From positions 66,181,501-66,245,500 of the forward strand of contig NC_069369.1 in NCBI RefSeq assembly GCF_021730395.1: DNA of 64,000 nucleotides, read 5' to 3'. Both the position numbers and the translations under genes were made by a program. The stretch's first letter is position 1; each line of letters opens with the position of its first letter. Below the pieces are notes generated by a model. The model saw only the letters and a list, made by a program, of their open reading frames with translations, was not told where the DNA came from and searched no databases. This DNA is from Mercenaria mercenaria (lineage: Eukaryota; Mollusca; Bivalvia; Venerida; Veneridae). This document shows, in pieces, positions 24,201 to 32,702 of this stretch.

Positions 24201-25695
24201 TGTGAAAGTAGGTCACTAGGTCAAAATAAAGGTCAAAGTTTTTTCCAGTGCACAAAATTATGCATGTGGTCCAAATTTGAAGGCTGTAGCTACAAAAATG
24301 TGAAAGTAGGTCACTAGGTCAAAATCAAGGTCAACTCATGTCAAGGTTCATCTTGCCACTCAAAAATATGCATGTGGTCCAAGTTTGAATGTTGTAGTTA
24401 CTGACAAGAACATTTTAAAAGCTTTTCCCTATATAAGTCTATATGAACCATGTGACCCCCGGGGTGGGGCCATATTTAACCCTAGGAGGATAATTTGAAC
24501 AAACTTGGTAGAGAACCACTAGATGATGCTACATTACAAGTATCAAAGCCCTAGGCTTTGTGGTTTGGACAAGAAGATTTTCAAAGTTTTTCCCTATATA
24601 AGTCTATGTAAACCATATGACCCCCTGGGCGGGGCCATATTTGACCCTAGGGGTATAATTTGAACAATCTTAGTTGAAGACCACTAGATGATGTCACATA
24701 CAAAATATCAAAGCCCTAGGCCCTGTGGTTTTGGACAAGAGGTTATTCAAAGTTTTTCCCTATATAAGTCTATATAAACCATGTGACCCCCAGGGCGGGG
24801 CCATATTTGACCCCAGAGAAATAATTTGAATCATCTTGGTATATGACCACTAGATGATGCTTCATACCAAATATCAAAGCCCTAGGCTCTGTGGTTTTGG
24901 ACAAGAAGGTTTTCAAAGTTTTTCCCTATATAAATCTATATAAATTATAGAAAGGGCCATAACTCACTCATAAATTGTTGAACCAGTCTGATTTTCAGGG
25001 GGACACAACTAGGGTACCAATACATCATTCTGACAAAGTTTGGTCAAAATCCCCCCAGTAGTTTCTGAGGAGATGCGATAACGAGAGATTGTTAACGGAC
25101 GGACGGACGGACGGACGGAATGACGGACGGACGGACCACGGACGCAGAGTGATTTTAATAGCCCACCATCTGATGATGGTGGGCTAAAAACCGGTTTATT
25201 TATACTTGAAAGACTGGTGTTTATGGTTGACCATATTTCACAACTGTATAGCAAAACAGATTTCACAGCATAGTCAAATAAATGTAAAATACTATTAGCA
25301 CTTGGTAAAAAGAAAAATCACCAAATGCTCTGGTGAGTTTCAGTTATTCTCTTGTACAAATCATTTTGACACCACTTGAAGACAAAATAAATAATGTTAT
25401 AATATGTCCATATCCGTCCTATCTTCAAATTTTAGCCAAATGGGACCAGGAATGTAGATATAAGAACACTTTTCCGGGTATTTTGAACACCTCTCGTATA
25501 AATCCAAGTACTCGTACTCTTACCTTTATTACTTTCCATACACAACAGACTTTAATCTGCATTTTAAATTTTTAAAAAAAAAGAGCAAACTATCAAACGC
25601 ATCTTATAAAGCAATAATTTTAAAACTGAATAAAAGCTGATTTTAAAATTTAGCAAATAAAATCACATACCTTTTAGTTTTCTTTCTTCGGCCAT
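3170..25695 (-). CDS. SLC17-family (sialin / vesicular glutamate transporter-like) anion transporter, 10 exons, complete
   Basis: Spliced product of 507 aa from exons 25671-25695, 21559-21773, 19626-19862, 18945-19032, 17968-18063, 13586-13722, 11506-11655, 7131-7263, 4169-4410 and 3170-3370. Every intron has GT-AG ends, phases match at all nine junctions, and the exon lengths sum to 1524 nt with the stop. SLC17 proteins are 12-helix major facilitator transporters of organic or inorganic anions (sialic acid, glutamate, nucleotides, phosphate) in lysosomal, vesicular or plasma membranes. Family hallmarks seen are YALRVDMSVAI in helix 1, WGYIVTQLPGGWIAGRYGGK in helix 2, WAPPLERSKLSG, and QWQTVFYIAAVIY near the C-terminus. 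Length fits the family (about 480-580 aa). The His before WAPPLERS, present in sialin (H183) and vesicular glutamate transporters, is Ser here, so proton coupling or substrate may differ. The family call is firm; the substrate is not predictable. Confidence 0.95.
4169..4410 (-). CDS. SLC17 exon 9: helices 9-11
   Basis: Residues 361-441. It includes SGFIVNPVDIAPRYAG and GISNTTGTLGGVLAP, which are strongly conserved in sialins and vesicular glutamate transporters. The acceptor is preceded by only about 8 nt of non-repeat DNA before a tandem-array element begins at about 4418, so the intron's 3' end is element-derived. Phase 1 in, phase 0 out. Confidence 0.95.
4418..6272 (+). mobile_element. Tandem-array non-autonomous element, family A, copy 1 (full length)
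   Basis: It starts with AACAAG and a 5' hairpin AGATCACAGAGTGATCT. The first internal array has units of about 95 bp alternating in dimers, each carrying the core AGGTCACTAGGTCA and CAAGGTCA. A second array follows (about 5460-6000) of roughly 175-bp units around GGGCGGGGCCATATTTGACC. Then come AGGGCCATAACTC, a GGAC-tetranucleotide run, and a 3' hairpin (GCCCACCATC / GATGGTGGGC) followed by TAAAAA. No coding capacity is seen. The two-array body with hairpins near both ends resembles non-autonomous Helitron/Helentron-type elements of bivalves (pearl-like). That classification is inference. Confidence 0.8.
7131..7263 (-). CDS. SLC17 exon 8: helix 8
   Basis: Residues 317-360. It reads AGFLSALPYIGFWAMTNISG, then QLADWMRSKG and ARKLFNSLG. 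This is the SLC17 helix 8 and DxL loop pattern. It ends in phase 1 at CTTAG|GTATGAG. Confidence 0.94.
7440..7700. repeat. Diverged fragment of an AGGTCA-rich repeat
   Basis: It contains GTGACCTTGACCTTGACC and then text of the type seen in tandem-array elements (ATGGCAGAGTTATGGACCGGACAAG). It resembles one internal unit of a related family. The ends are not recognised. Confidence 0.4.
8868..9463 (+). mobile_element. Family A element, 5'-truncated copy 3
   Basis: Matches the second array and 3' end of the 4418-6272 element: three units with GGGCGGGGCCATATTTGACC, then AGGGCCATAACTC, a C homopolymer at 9363-9382, a short GGAC run, and the 3' hairpin ending TGGTGGGCTAAAAA. The 5' half is missing. 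It lies in SLC17 intron 7. Confidence 0.8.
9464..9557 (+). repeat. 3'-end fragment of another tandem-array family
   Basis: Directly after family A copy 3 comes a GGACGAATGGACAG-type run, GATTTTAATA and a hairpin around GCCCGCCTTCGGCG followed by CATAAAA. This is the same 3' design with a different hairpin, so probably a related family's terminus. Confidence 0.45.
9715..10325 (-). mobile_element. Tc1-like DNA transposon remnant with about 200-bp terminal inverted repeats
   Basis: Arms at about 9724-9926 and 10126-10318 are inverted copies; each includes AATCGGTCACCTATGATTTT or its complement and AACGCTGAAAATAAAACA. The spacer on the minus strand (about 9925-10092) encodes a peptide with NKWQNFAQGVIQRYI and MRSRCRGVINAN. 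This matches the C-terminal end of Tc1-type transposases (EW..IPQ..I..LI.SM.RRC.AVI.A). Only the last roughly 50 residues remain, so the element is an internally deleted non-autonomous derivative. It sits in SLC17 intron 7. Confidence 0.72.
11216..11272. repeat. Short inverted repeat around BamHI-like palindromes
   Basis: The left arm TACGGATCCGTACCTCT and the right arm AGAGGTATGGATCCGTA pair with one mismatch around a loop of about 20 nt. Each arm itself contains a palindrome (GGATCC). No function is evident. Confidence 0.5.
11506..11655 (-). CDS. SLC17 exon 7: helix 7
   Basis: Residues 267-316. It contains TPWLKIFTSLPVWAIIV and then ANWGTYTFLTNIPTYMK, the helix 7 signature. Exactly 50 codons, phase 0 at both ends. 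Confidence 0.95.
13586..13722 (-). CDS. SLC17 exon 6: helix 6 and central cytoplasmic loop
   Basis: Residues 221-266. It reads GGCGVLWFVVWIF and then DSPVTHPRISQVEREYI. This is the conserved central-loop pattern of SLC17 (short-chain acids, HP.I...E..YI). It ends in phase 0 at AAAAAG|GTGAGC. Confidence 0.95.
14024..16501. mobile_element. Possible 2.5-kb element with 16-bp inverted termini
   Basis: AATAGACCATTTCACG at 14024-14039 is repeated exactly in inverse orientation at 16486-16501. The interior has no coding frame and includes a 41-nt A run (15232-15272). No target-site duplication is obvious. A 16-bp inverted match could arise by chance in a window this size, so the call is weak. Confidence 0.3.
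15035..15272 (+). repeat. SINE-like retroposed fragment ending in A41
   Basis: The segment begins with GTTGGGTTTACGCCGTTTCT, a phrase I recall as common in bivalve repeats, and ends with a run of 41 A at 15232-15272. The long pure A tail suggests a recent retroposition. No tRNA-type promoter boxes are visible. Confidence 0.4.
17165..17615. repeat. Foldback / MITE-like inverted repeat in SLC17 intron 5
   Basis: Arms at about 17183-17320 and 17440-17610 are diverged inverted copies. The best-matched part is GGGGAATCACATGAACAAAA with ATAATCTCTAAAC against the complement of the right arm. Overall length is about 430 bp with a spacer of about 120 bp. Confidence 0.6.
17968..18063 (-). CDS. SLC17 exon 5: helix 5
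   Basis: Residues 189-220. With the G carried over from exon 4 it reads GCQVGVLVTFPLSGLL, the helix 5 pattern of the family. The acceptor CTAG|GTTGTCAG is preferred over a downstream CAG, because only the former keeps the frame. Phase 1 at both ends. Confidence 0.92.
18320..18554. mobile_element. Long-inverted-repeat MITE, family M1, copy 1
   Basis: Nearly the whole element is palindromic. GAGCCGCACAATGAG pairs with the complement of CTCATGGTGCGGCTC. GGATCCAGACCAGCCTGCGC pairs with GCGCAGGCTGGTCTGGATCC. A second copy lies at 50015-50249 with the same 235-bp length. Internal GGATCCATGCTGTTCG repeats add further self-pairing. No coding capacity. Confidence 0.85.
18945..19032 (-). CDS. SLC17 exon 4: WAPPLERS motif
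   Basis: Residues 160-188. The conserved WAPPLERSKLSG is present. The upstream PCMSILFSYW replaces the usual PAxHxxWxxW pattern, so the family's His (sialin H183) is Ser. It ends in phase 1. Confidence 0.92.
19371..19577. mobile_element. Hairpin MITE with 71-bp arms beside SLC17 exon 3
   Basis: The left arm (about 19373-19443) and right arm (19505-19575) are inverted copies, starting TGCCTGAATATATTTTTTAC and ending with its complement. They are separated by about 60 bp. TA dinucleotides flank both ends, as for Tc1/mariner-related MITEs. Confidence 0.75.
19626..19862 (-). CDS. SLC17 exon 3: helices 2-4
   Basis: Residues 81-159. It starts SSGTFDWDKKTQG and runs through the helix 2 signature FFWGYIVTQLPGG and the MFS loop AGRYGGK to the helix 4 segment RVIAGLCQ. 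Both ends are phase 0. A palindromic MITE lies only about 50 nt beyond its donor site. Confidence 0.95.
19930..20175 (+). repeat. tRNA-related SINE, family S2, copy 1
   Basis: The head GGACGCAGTGGTCCATTGTA and a diverged B box (GGGTTCGTGAGTTAGAGTCC) look tRNA-derived. The body includes CACCTGAGACGCTAAAGAAC, then AGCTTCTGGAATTGGAGCG. The same body recurs at 27945-28090, which supports a dispersed family. Confidence 0.6.
20700..20965. repeat. Direct duplication in SLC17 intron 2, copy 1
   Basis: GCACCTGTAACGTAATTAAA through TCAACATTTATTACACGAAA and then CTTTCATTTTCTTTACTT recurs about 381 bp downstream (copy 2 at 21081-21455). Confidence 0.8.
21081..21455. repeat. Direct duplication in SLC17 intron 2, copy 2
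   Basis: Diverged duplicate of 20700-20965. It has about 90-100 extra bases (roughly 21226-21325) before the shared CTTTCATTTTCTTTACTT block, so copy 1 has lost this or copy 2 gained it. Confidence 0.78.
21559..21773 (-). CDS. SLC17 exon 2: transmembrane helix 1 and glycosylated loop
   Basis: Residues 9-80. It contains helix 1 with the conserved Arg34 of YALRV (equivalent to the Arg of sialin YALRVNLS). The first lumenal/extracellular loop follows, with several Asn-X-Ser/Thr sites (NSTGS, NVTAG, NNSQE) and two Cys. It ends in phase 0 at GTGCAG|GTATGT. Confidence 0.93.
22044..22730 (-). mobile_element. LINE 3' end, 5'-truncated, antisense in... SLC17 intron 1 (same strand as the gene)
   Basis: The minus strand encodes a reverse-transcriptase C-terminal motif: SSHRLSIETGRYKKGP, then CNLCHSGEVEDEIHFVTEC (C-x2-C ... 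H-x4-C zinc-knuckle-like, about 22530-22690). This is typical of non-LTR retrotransposon ORF2 ends. The 3' end consists of AATAAAGATATTCTATTCTA, a short tandem tail, at about 22044-22070. It lies on the same strand as the SLC17 transcript. Confidence 0.75.
23158..25194 (+). mobile_element. Tandem-array non-autonomous element, family A, copy 2 (full length)
   Basis: Nearly identical to 4418-6272 from AACAAG plus hairpin AGATCACAGAGTGATCT to the terminal GATGGTGGGCTAAAAA. It is about 180 bp longer because of one extra dimer near the 5' end of the AGGTCA array. The 3' hairpin is simpler (CCCACCATCTGATGATGGTG). It lies in SLC17 intron 1, antisense to the gene and in the same orientation as copy 1. 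Confidence 0.85.
25671..25695 (-). CDS. SLC17 exon 1 (start codon)
   Basis: This exon encodes MAEERKLK plus the first base of codon 9. It ends in a strong donor (AAAAG|GTATGT). The phase-1 end joins the CG at the start of exon 2 to make GCG (Ala), giving KAPLWCSSR, the normal SLC17 N-terminal spacing. The intron 1 that follows is 3.9 kb and holds a LINE end and a tandem-array element. Confidence 0.85.
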
Positions 25696-27224
25696 TTTTA
25701 AATGGTTCCTGACCCTCGTGTGTTTTCTAAATGCGCGAAAGTTGACCAGATGGCCTAATTATTCTTGAGATGCGTTTCCAGCCAAAAATGTATTATCTCT
25801 CCGTGCACTCTTGATTACTTGAGTGGTTTTAACTCTAGTTTATGCTATCTAAATAGACGCTGCTGATAAGCCCCCTGAACTTGAGGTATCAAATTTCGTA
25901 GTGTTTATAGGCTAGCCGTCGTGTAGTAAATTGTTTTCAACATTTACTGGTGATTCATTCATACATTCAAGCGTGTGCATATTTTACATTTGCTTGACAG
26001 ACATGCAGTCTGTGGCAGTCTGTGGCCAGACTAAGCATATCTTTCAGATATTTACCTTGAGGGGTTGTTTCAAGAAACTTAATTTTATCTTTTTAGTGTT
26101 TACTTGGTGCAGAAATGTCATTAGGCCTAATCATTATCAAAAGAAGGCAATTTCTGGGGAGGTGCAGAGGCAATCAGCTTCGAGGGAACATTGCGACGGT
26201 TTTTGTGACGTGATTTTGTAAAAATTTAGAGACAGTTTATGAAAGTATCTCTGTCAGTTACCTTTATTACCTCTTCACACAATGTACACAGCCTTGCTAA
26301 AAATAGCAAGTGTAACTAATGTGCATATTAACTGATAATACTTAAAGAATAAAAATCCTCTGTATAGTGTATATTTTACATGTTAAGTCACAAAGTAAAA
26401 TAATGTTCACCTTCCTCACAATTCAGTATCTTTTATGAAATAGAAAATGCCTAATCTTTAACATTTTCTTCTAAGTATCAACTGTATTACTAAATGCTAA
26501 TTAAGAAATAATATTTAGCAGAACCATGCTTTGACATATTTAAAGATGACGAAAAACTTACACGTCCGTGAATTAATAACCCAAGTAAATCATTGTTTGA
26601 ATATATTAAAACACGGCCCTACTATACATTGTTTCGATTCGAATAAGTCTTTTATGGACAAAATGTAAATGGAAAAGGGAAACACTATTTCTTGCCGTAT
26701 GTATGGCCCAAACTACAATGAGGATATGGTATAATAATAATAATTTTGAAAACAAAAATGTTTTGGTTTATAACTGGAAAACTAACATTGAACGTTGACT
26801 GCTATTTCTCATATTTAAGATGAATATACCTCGTCGACACAAAACTACTTTTAATGTCAGTTTATGCTTATATCGATGTATCAAATTTTCAAGATTTGTC
26901 AAATTATGTGTGCATAAGATAATCAGCAATATTAATTTGAATTGAGATAAAAGTTAGTAGTCTGGACATATATCATTTTTATTATTTCCTCTATTTCTAA
27001 AGATATGCTGGACTAATAAACAAGTCAATTTATTCAAGATATGCAAAGGATCATAGGGGATCATGAGTGCTTTTTCATCACACTGAACTTAATAAATTAA
27101 ATTAAGTTGAATAAGATAATAAAATGAGAGCTTCATTCCAGCATTTGATCATTTTGATTAAAACTCCGATATCGGTCAAATTGACGCACATTAAATATAA
27201 ACGCAGTTTAATGGAGAAAATGTT
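25696..27224. other. Upstream region of the SLC17 gene
   Basis: AT-rich DNA 5' of the SLC17 start codon, expected to contain its 5' UTR and promoter on the minus strand. I see no clear TATA box, CpG island or second gene. Confidence 0.4.
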
Positions 27225-27600
27225 CTGTATTCAGGTCAATGCACCGTTATGATTAACAATTTATGAGGAATTAATACTTTTTTTTTCATTTAAGTATCCA
27301 TAAATATCAATTATAACTTGTATCAATTACATTAAATGCATTGTGTAAAGGTAGCCTAGTTCGTGATTGCAATTCTGAATAATCAAACTACTCCCTCTAT
27401 CTGTACATGTAATTAAATTAAAAACTGTAATTTATCAAAAAATAATGTATTATATACTGCTGTTGTGTCTTATATATGAATCTGCATGGTTTATTGCTTT
27501 GTTTATGTGTCATCAAAATAATGTACAAATTTGAAATAATTGAGTCATCAATTTGAAAATATGCACAATTATGACATAGTATTTTTTAAAATTGCTGTAT
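27225..27600. repeat. Diverged direct duplication, copy 1 (flanks minisatellite)
   Basis: Contains AATTAAATTAAAAACTGTAA, TTTATGTGTCATCAAA and ACAAATTTGAAAT in the same order as 29795-30140. It is about 2.55 kb from copy 2. Confidence 0.75.
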
Positions 27601-27944
27601 TAATAAAATTGCGCAAAACATTATCTCTTGTGTTTTATAGATTCGTGTGTGTGTTTTGATTAACATTAAGGCCTTCAAGTGGTTTATCGACTAATTCGCC
27701 ACGGTTCAATGTTCAGATTGCGTAGGAAATGAACGCCCGATAGGTTAAATACTGAAGCATCTGAACGATGAACCATGGTAAATTACAAGTTAAATCACAA
27801 GTTAAATCACAAGAAGGCCTTGATTACTTTCATTCTGACATGCTCATTAACATATTTAAGAAATATTTTGCTGGACTTTTTTTACCCGAGGAGTAATGTA
27901 TTCGACGTCATGCGGCAATTTGACGTCATAAGTAGGCTATATGA

Positions 27945-28095
27945 GTCTTTAACACCTGGTATGCTAAAGAAGCAGGGAAGCATCTGGAAGTGGAACGTGT
28001 TCTCATCCTGCACTGTTCTCTAACTGTCTTCTGAAGGAGTCGCCTATATGTGTTACCGTTGGCGACCTTGAAGAAAGCTTCAAACAAACAAACTT
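27945..28095 (+). repeat. SINE family S2, 5'-truncated copy 2
   Basis: ACACCTGGTATGCTAAAGAA and AGCATCTGGAAGTGGAACG match the body of 19930-20175. The end AAGCTTCAAACAAACAAAC looks like a short A-rich SINE tail. Confidence 0.6.
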
Positions 28096-28099
28096 CTAT

Positions 28100-29215
28100 A
28101 TATAACTAAAAGACATAAAAAAAATGTACACGAAAACGTACAACTTGCTCGCATTCAAAAATGTACATGAAGACGTATAACTTCCTTTCAAAATGTGCAT
28201 GAAAATTTATAACTTCCTCATAATCCAAAATGTACACGAGAACGTTAAGTTCCTTTCAAAATGTGCATGAAAATTCATAACTTCTTCACAATCCAAAATG
28301 TACACGAGAACGTATAACTTCCTCACTTTCCAAAATGTACACGAGAACGTATAACTTCCTCACTTTCCAAAATGTACATGATAACGTATAACTTCCTCAC
28401 ACTCCAAACTGTACACAACAACGTATAACTTCCTCACAGTCAAAACTGTACACGATAACGTATAACTTCCTCACATTCGAAAATGTATACGAGAACGTAT
28501 AACTTCTTCACACTCCAAAATGTACACGATAACGTATAACTTCCTCACACTCCAAAATGTACACGATAACGTATAACTTTCTCACACTAAATGTACACGA
28601 TAACGTATAACTTCTTCATACTCCAAAATGTACACGATAACGTATAACTTCCTCACACTCCAAAATGTACACGATAACGTATAACTTGCTCACACTCCAA
28701 AATGTACACGATAACGTATAACTTCCTCACACTCCAAAATGTACACGATAACGTATAACTTGCTCACACTCCAAAATGTACACGATAACGTATAACTTGC
28801 TCACACTCCAAATTCCAAAATGTACATGAGAACTCACACTCCAAAATGTACACGATAACGTATAACTTGCTCACACTCCAAAATGTACACGATAACGTAT
28901 AACTTGCTCACACTCCAAATTCCAAAATGTACATGAGAACGTATAACCTCCTCACACTCCAAAATGTACACGATAACGTATAACTTGATCACACTCCAAA
29001 ATGTACACGATAACGTATAACTTGCTCACACTCCAAAATGTACACGATAACGTATAACTTGCTCACACTCCAAAATGTACACGATAACGTATAACTTGCT
29101 CACACTCCAAATTCCAAAATGTACATGAGAACGTATAACCTCCTCACACTCCAAAATGTACATAAAAACATACACATTTCACACATTTAAAAATGTACAT
29201 GAAAACGTACTACTC
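28100..29215. repeat. 37-bp minisatellite
   Basis: About 30 tandem units of 37 bp built around AAAATGTACACGATAACG followed by TATAACTTNCTCACACTCC. Outer units are diverged and the central ones (28540-29110) are nearly identical. A longer variant block containing CTCCAAATTCCAAAATG recurs three times, showing higher-order amplification. It is no CRISPR array, because units abut without unique spacers. Confidence 0.92.
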
Positions 29216-29649
29216 ACCAGCACATATGTTTTTTTAAATCGAAAAAAAATGAAGGAAATATTAAAATGTTTGTCTTTAATTTTATAATACCTTCCGATTC
29301 TTTCAATAGCCTTAATAAAACTGACAAGACTGACACAAAACCGTTAAGTTACAATGGTACCGGAAACGGCAATATTTTTCCATACGCTGACGCCTGAATT
29401 TCATATCGGGTGCGTGACGTGATTTAATGTGTGTCGTTGATGAAGTTCAGTATTGTCAATCTTATCCGGGCTGTAGCACAAATTCATTACATTTATACGT
29501 GTAGATTCGTATGTAACAAAAAAGTTATTATCTTTGCATTGGGAAATATGCACTCGTTCTTTAGCTCTAATCTCTTGATGGTGAAAACCTCTTTCCTAGG
29601 ACGGGAGAGCTGCAAAAACGTCAGAGAATTTCATTCATTTTATCCATTT

Positions 29650-29686
29650 GTTAGATTTAACGTTGCACCAACACAATTATAGGTCA
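29650..29686 (-). repeat. 3'-end fragment of the bivalve central-domain SINE
   Basis: GTTGCACCAACACAATTATA followed by GGTCA is the reverse complement of the SINE 3' end also seen at 30930-30965. Only about 37 bp remain. Confidence 0.5.
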
Positions 29687-29794
29687 GAGAATTTCAAGTA
29701 CTCCGAAGCACAAAAGGTAGAGGGTCATGAAAAATGTCAAATTTTGCGTAGAAATCTCGAAAAAAAAAGGAGAATCTGTGTTGTTGCGTTTTAC

Positions 29795-30140
29795 TCCGGT
29801 CAATTTGATGAATAATTTATTACAAAACAGGTTAGTATATTTTTATATGAAAGTATCTATAAAAAAATATAAGATGGATCAATTACATTTAATGTATTTT
29901 TTTTTAAAGTTGCCTAATTCATGACTGAAATTTAAATTATCGCAAATACTATTTCCTTAGTTAATAATTAAATTAAAAACTGTAATTTATCAAAAATAAT
30001 TTATAATGTTTTATTATCTTTTACATAAATCTCCATGGTTTTTATATTATTTATGTGTCATCAAAGTACATTAATGAACAAATTTGAAATATTCATCAAT
30101 ATGAAAAAGTCATAATTATGATGGAATATTTATTACTTCC
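29795..30140. repeat. Diverged direct duplication, copy 2 (flanks minisatellite)
   Basis: The counterpart of 27225-27600 on the other side of the 37-bp minisatellite. Shared blocks are in the same order and orientation with many substitutions and small gaps. Confidence 0.75.
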
Positions 30141-30752
30141 ATCTTAGAAGGTTTTGTACCAATATATCTTATGTGTTCCATGTTAATTAGAAGTTTTCTC
30201 TTATGGGGTTGTTGTTTTTTATGCTTTTGGTGTTGTTATTGTTGTTGCTGCTGTTGTTTTTGCCGGAAGAATATCTTACTGGGGATGTTCATCTGGCTCC
30301 CATAAGACATCAAATATGCCTACATAGGTTTAAGGTTAATAAAATAACTTCATTTACAAACTACGATTCTTTTTTGCTGACCGCAACCGTTCTTCCTACT
30401 GGAAAATGCTGAATGAAAAAGGGTGGGGGTCGAGTATGCAGCCGAAGTGTTAAACTCCGCGTCTTTTACATAAAACTCGCTAGGGTTAATAACTAAGTGA
30501 AATCACACACCTTCGTTCGCATTCAAAATGTCAACTGAACGGTCATAACGTGACTGTTTGCATTAAAAAATGCATCTGGAATTTACATGAAATCCATACA
30601 CATCATGCAGATGAAATGCATACACCTCGTTCGCATAAAAAGCAGATAAAATGAAATTCATACACATCGTTGGCATTCAAAAATATCTACATATAATCAT
30701 GATAATAATCATATTCAAAACAAACATTTTCTAACACGTTAAAGAATAAAGC

Positions 30753-30980
30753 GGGACCTCCGGGCCGAGTGGTTAAGGTCGCTGACTTCAAGTCACTTGC
30801 CCCCCCCCCCCCCCCCCCCCCCCCCTGGTTTGCGGAAGATCGGCGGTTCTACCCAGGTGCCCATTCATGATCAAATAATGCTCGGAGGGACAACTTGGGT
30901 TGTCCTCCACCATCAAAGCTGGAAAGTCGCCATATAACCTATAATTGTGTCGTTGCGACGTTAAAAACGTTCGTCAGCAT
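30753..30980 (+). mobile_element. tRNA-headed SINE with conserved central domain, family S1
   Basis: The head GGGACCTCCGGGCCGAGTGG contains a tRNA-Leu/Ser-like A box (GGCCGAGTGGTTAAGG). The body has TCGGCGGTTCTACCCAGGTG, ATAATGCTCGGAGGGACAAC and CATCAAAGCTGGAAAGTCGC. The 3' part is ATAATTGTGTCGTTGCGACG. I recognise this layout as a widespread bivalve SINE. A run of 26 C (about 30800-30826) replaces the region where the B box should be, so this copy has lost its internal promoter. Confidence 0.85.
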
Positions 30981-32702
30981 TTAAAATCTTGACATCAAAC
31001 CATTATACAGGCTGATTTTTCAAAAATGCACATAAGCACATACGAGACAAGTCGCCAAAATGTGTAAAAAAGTGTATATAGAAGTGTCCCAAATGCTTTT
31101 TCTTTCCCTTTTTAAATTAAATTTAATTAGGCCCTTCCCGATCATCATTTACAGTCGTGTCGTAACGTGTACATCTCTTAGACATGATCAACAATTCGGT
31201 AAAATTTGCCGCCCTATCGGTAAAATTATCCCCCTTGAAATCACCTGGCTGGGCGATATCGATTTTTATCTGGTTGATATTTTCCAATAGAAACAAAGAA
31301 GGAAAAAAAGTTTGAACAAATATTGTTTTTATTAGAATGAACACACATCATTATTATCCTATTGAAATGTTCGTCATTCTTTTCTCTTTACAAAGATATA
31401 AAAATTATATATCTAAAAAGAAGAATTAAAGTACGAAAACAAAATTTAGAAGGAACTTTTAACGCAAAATTCATCGTAAAAAGAGTGACAGTATGCTATT
31501 TACCGTATCAAAAATATCTATCTTTTTGTATTTCTGCCATTTTTCACACATTTGCGATTATATCTTAAATATTGAAATTTTGGTTCACTATATTTAAAAC
31601 GATGCAACAACAAAAATGAAAAAGACAATACATATGACATTTTTTGTATTTATGAATTAATTAATTGTTAATTGGCTGCTATGTTATCTATTATAATTTG
31701 TCAATTTAATTATCAAAGCCTCTCATTAGTTTCAATTTCATTACTTTTTACACCGTAACAAAAACACCTTTTTTCAACCAAGTCGAGAGAGAAACTGCCG
31801 CGCAATGCTTTTTGTGTGTATATATATAAAAGGACTGAAGAAATTGAAAATAAATTTTGATTGAATATGTTGTGAAATTATCACTTAAAGCGTTATCTGA
31901 GACAGTGCAGATATTTTAAGAAACTTTCAAAACTGTAAAAGTTTGTGTATATCCAGTTCTTAAAATGAACCAATCATGTCTTCTTTTCTAAACAGCAAGA
32001 AGGTTATCTTTAAACTTTGGGCTCAGTTTCCCTCATATTCGCGGTTGTAAACATTCGTTTTGCCCAGACATCCTAATGTAAAACCCATTTTAGGGTTCGA
32101 AAAAAAAATGGATTCATGTTCTGTTACATATTGAAATTGGTGTACCTTTTACATAATACCTAAACATATGAAATCCAAACATGAGAGTTAACAATTGAAA
32201 GACGAACATGTAAATGTACGTTACATGTATCTTGATTTAGTTACCTAAATCCACTAAATTAAGCATATGATAAAAAATAAACCGTTTGAAAACACTTTTT
32301 ACCTAACTAGATATAGATTAAGTATGCAAGTGCACGTTTTACCTAAAACAAGATATACTTCCACCACGTGTATGTATTGTTTGACCAAACTATGTGTGAC
32401 AAGTGTTCCAAATTTTGTATAAATTTGATCTAAAATGCTTTTTTTTTAAAGTTATATATGTAAAAACTAAAATTGTGAATTTGGCAATTTACATACTGCA
32501 ATTAAAAAATGTTCTATTTCTTACTAAGCATTGATATCAGAATGGTTTTACCTACGAAATAAGGCCATATACTTTTTTTTTGTTTCAAGTCGCGATAGCC
32601 GACTAGATAACTGCAAAGTTTTAATCAATTTAGTTGTGCTTTGAGATATTATAGTATTATTATTATGTGGACATCCATAATACTGTTGTTGAAAACTGAA
32701 AT
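30981..32702. other. AT-rich intergenic DNA
   Basis: No gene is seen. TATATATATAAAAGGACTG near 31817 resembles a TATA box but no reading frame of note follows on either strand. Confidence 0.4.

Noticed and set aside
28100-29215. Regular 37-bp repeats reminiscent of a CRISPR array
   Set aside because: Units abut with no unique spacers, and the sequence context is eukaryotic; it is a minisatellite.
31815-31835. TATA-box-like TATATATATAAAAGG
   Set aside because: No coding sequence, exon or initiator is visible downstream on that strand, and AT-rich DNA produces such strings often.
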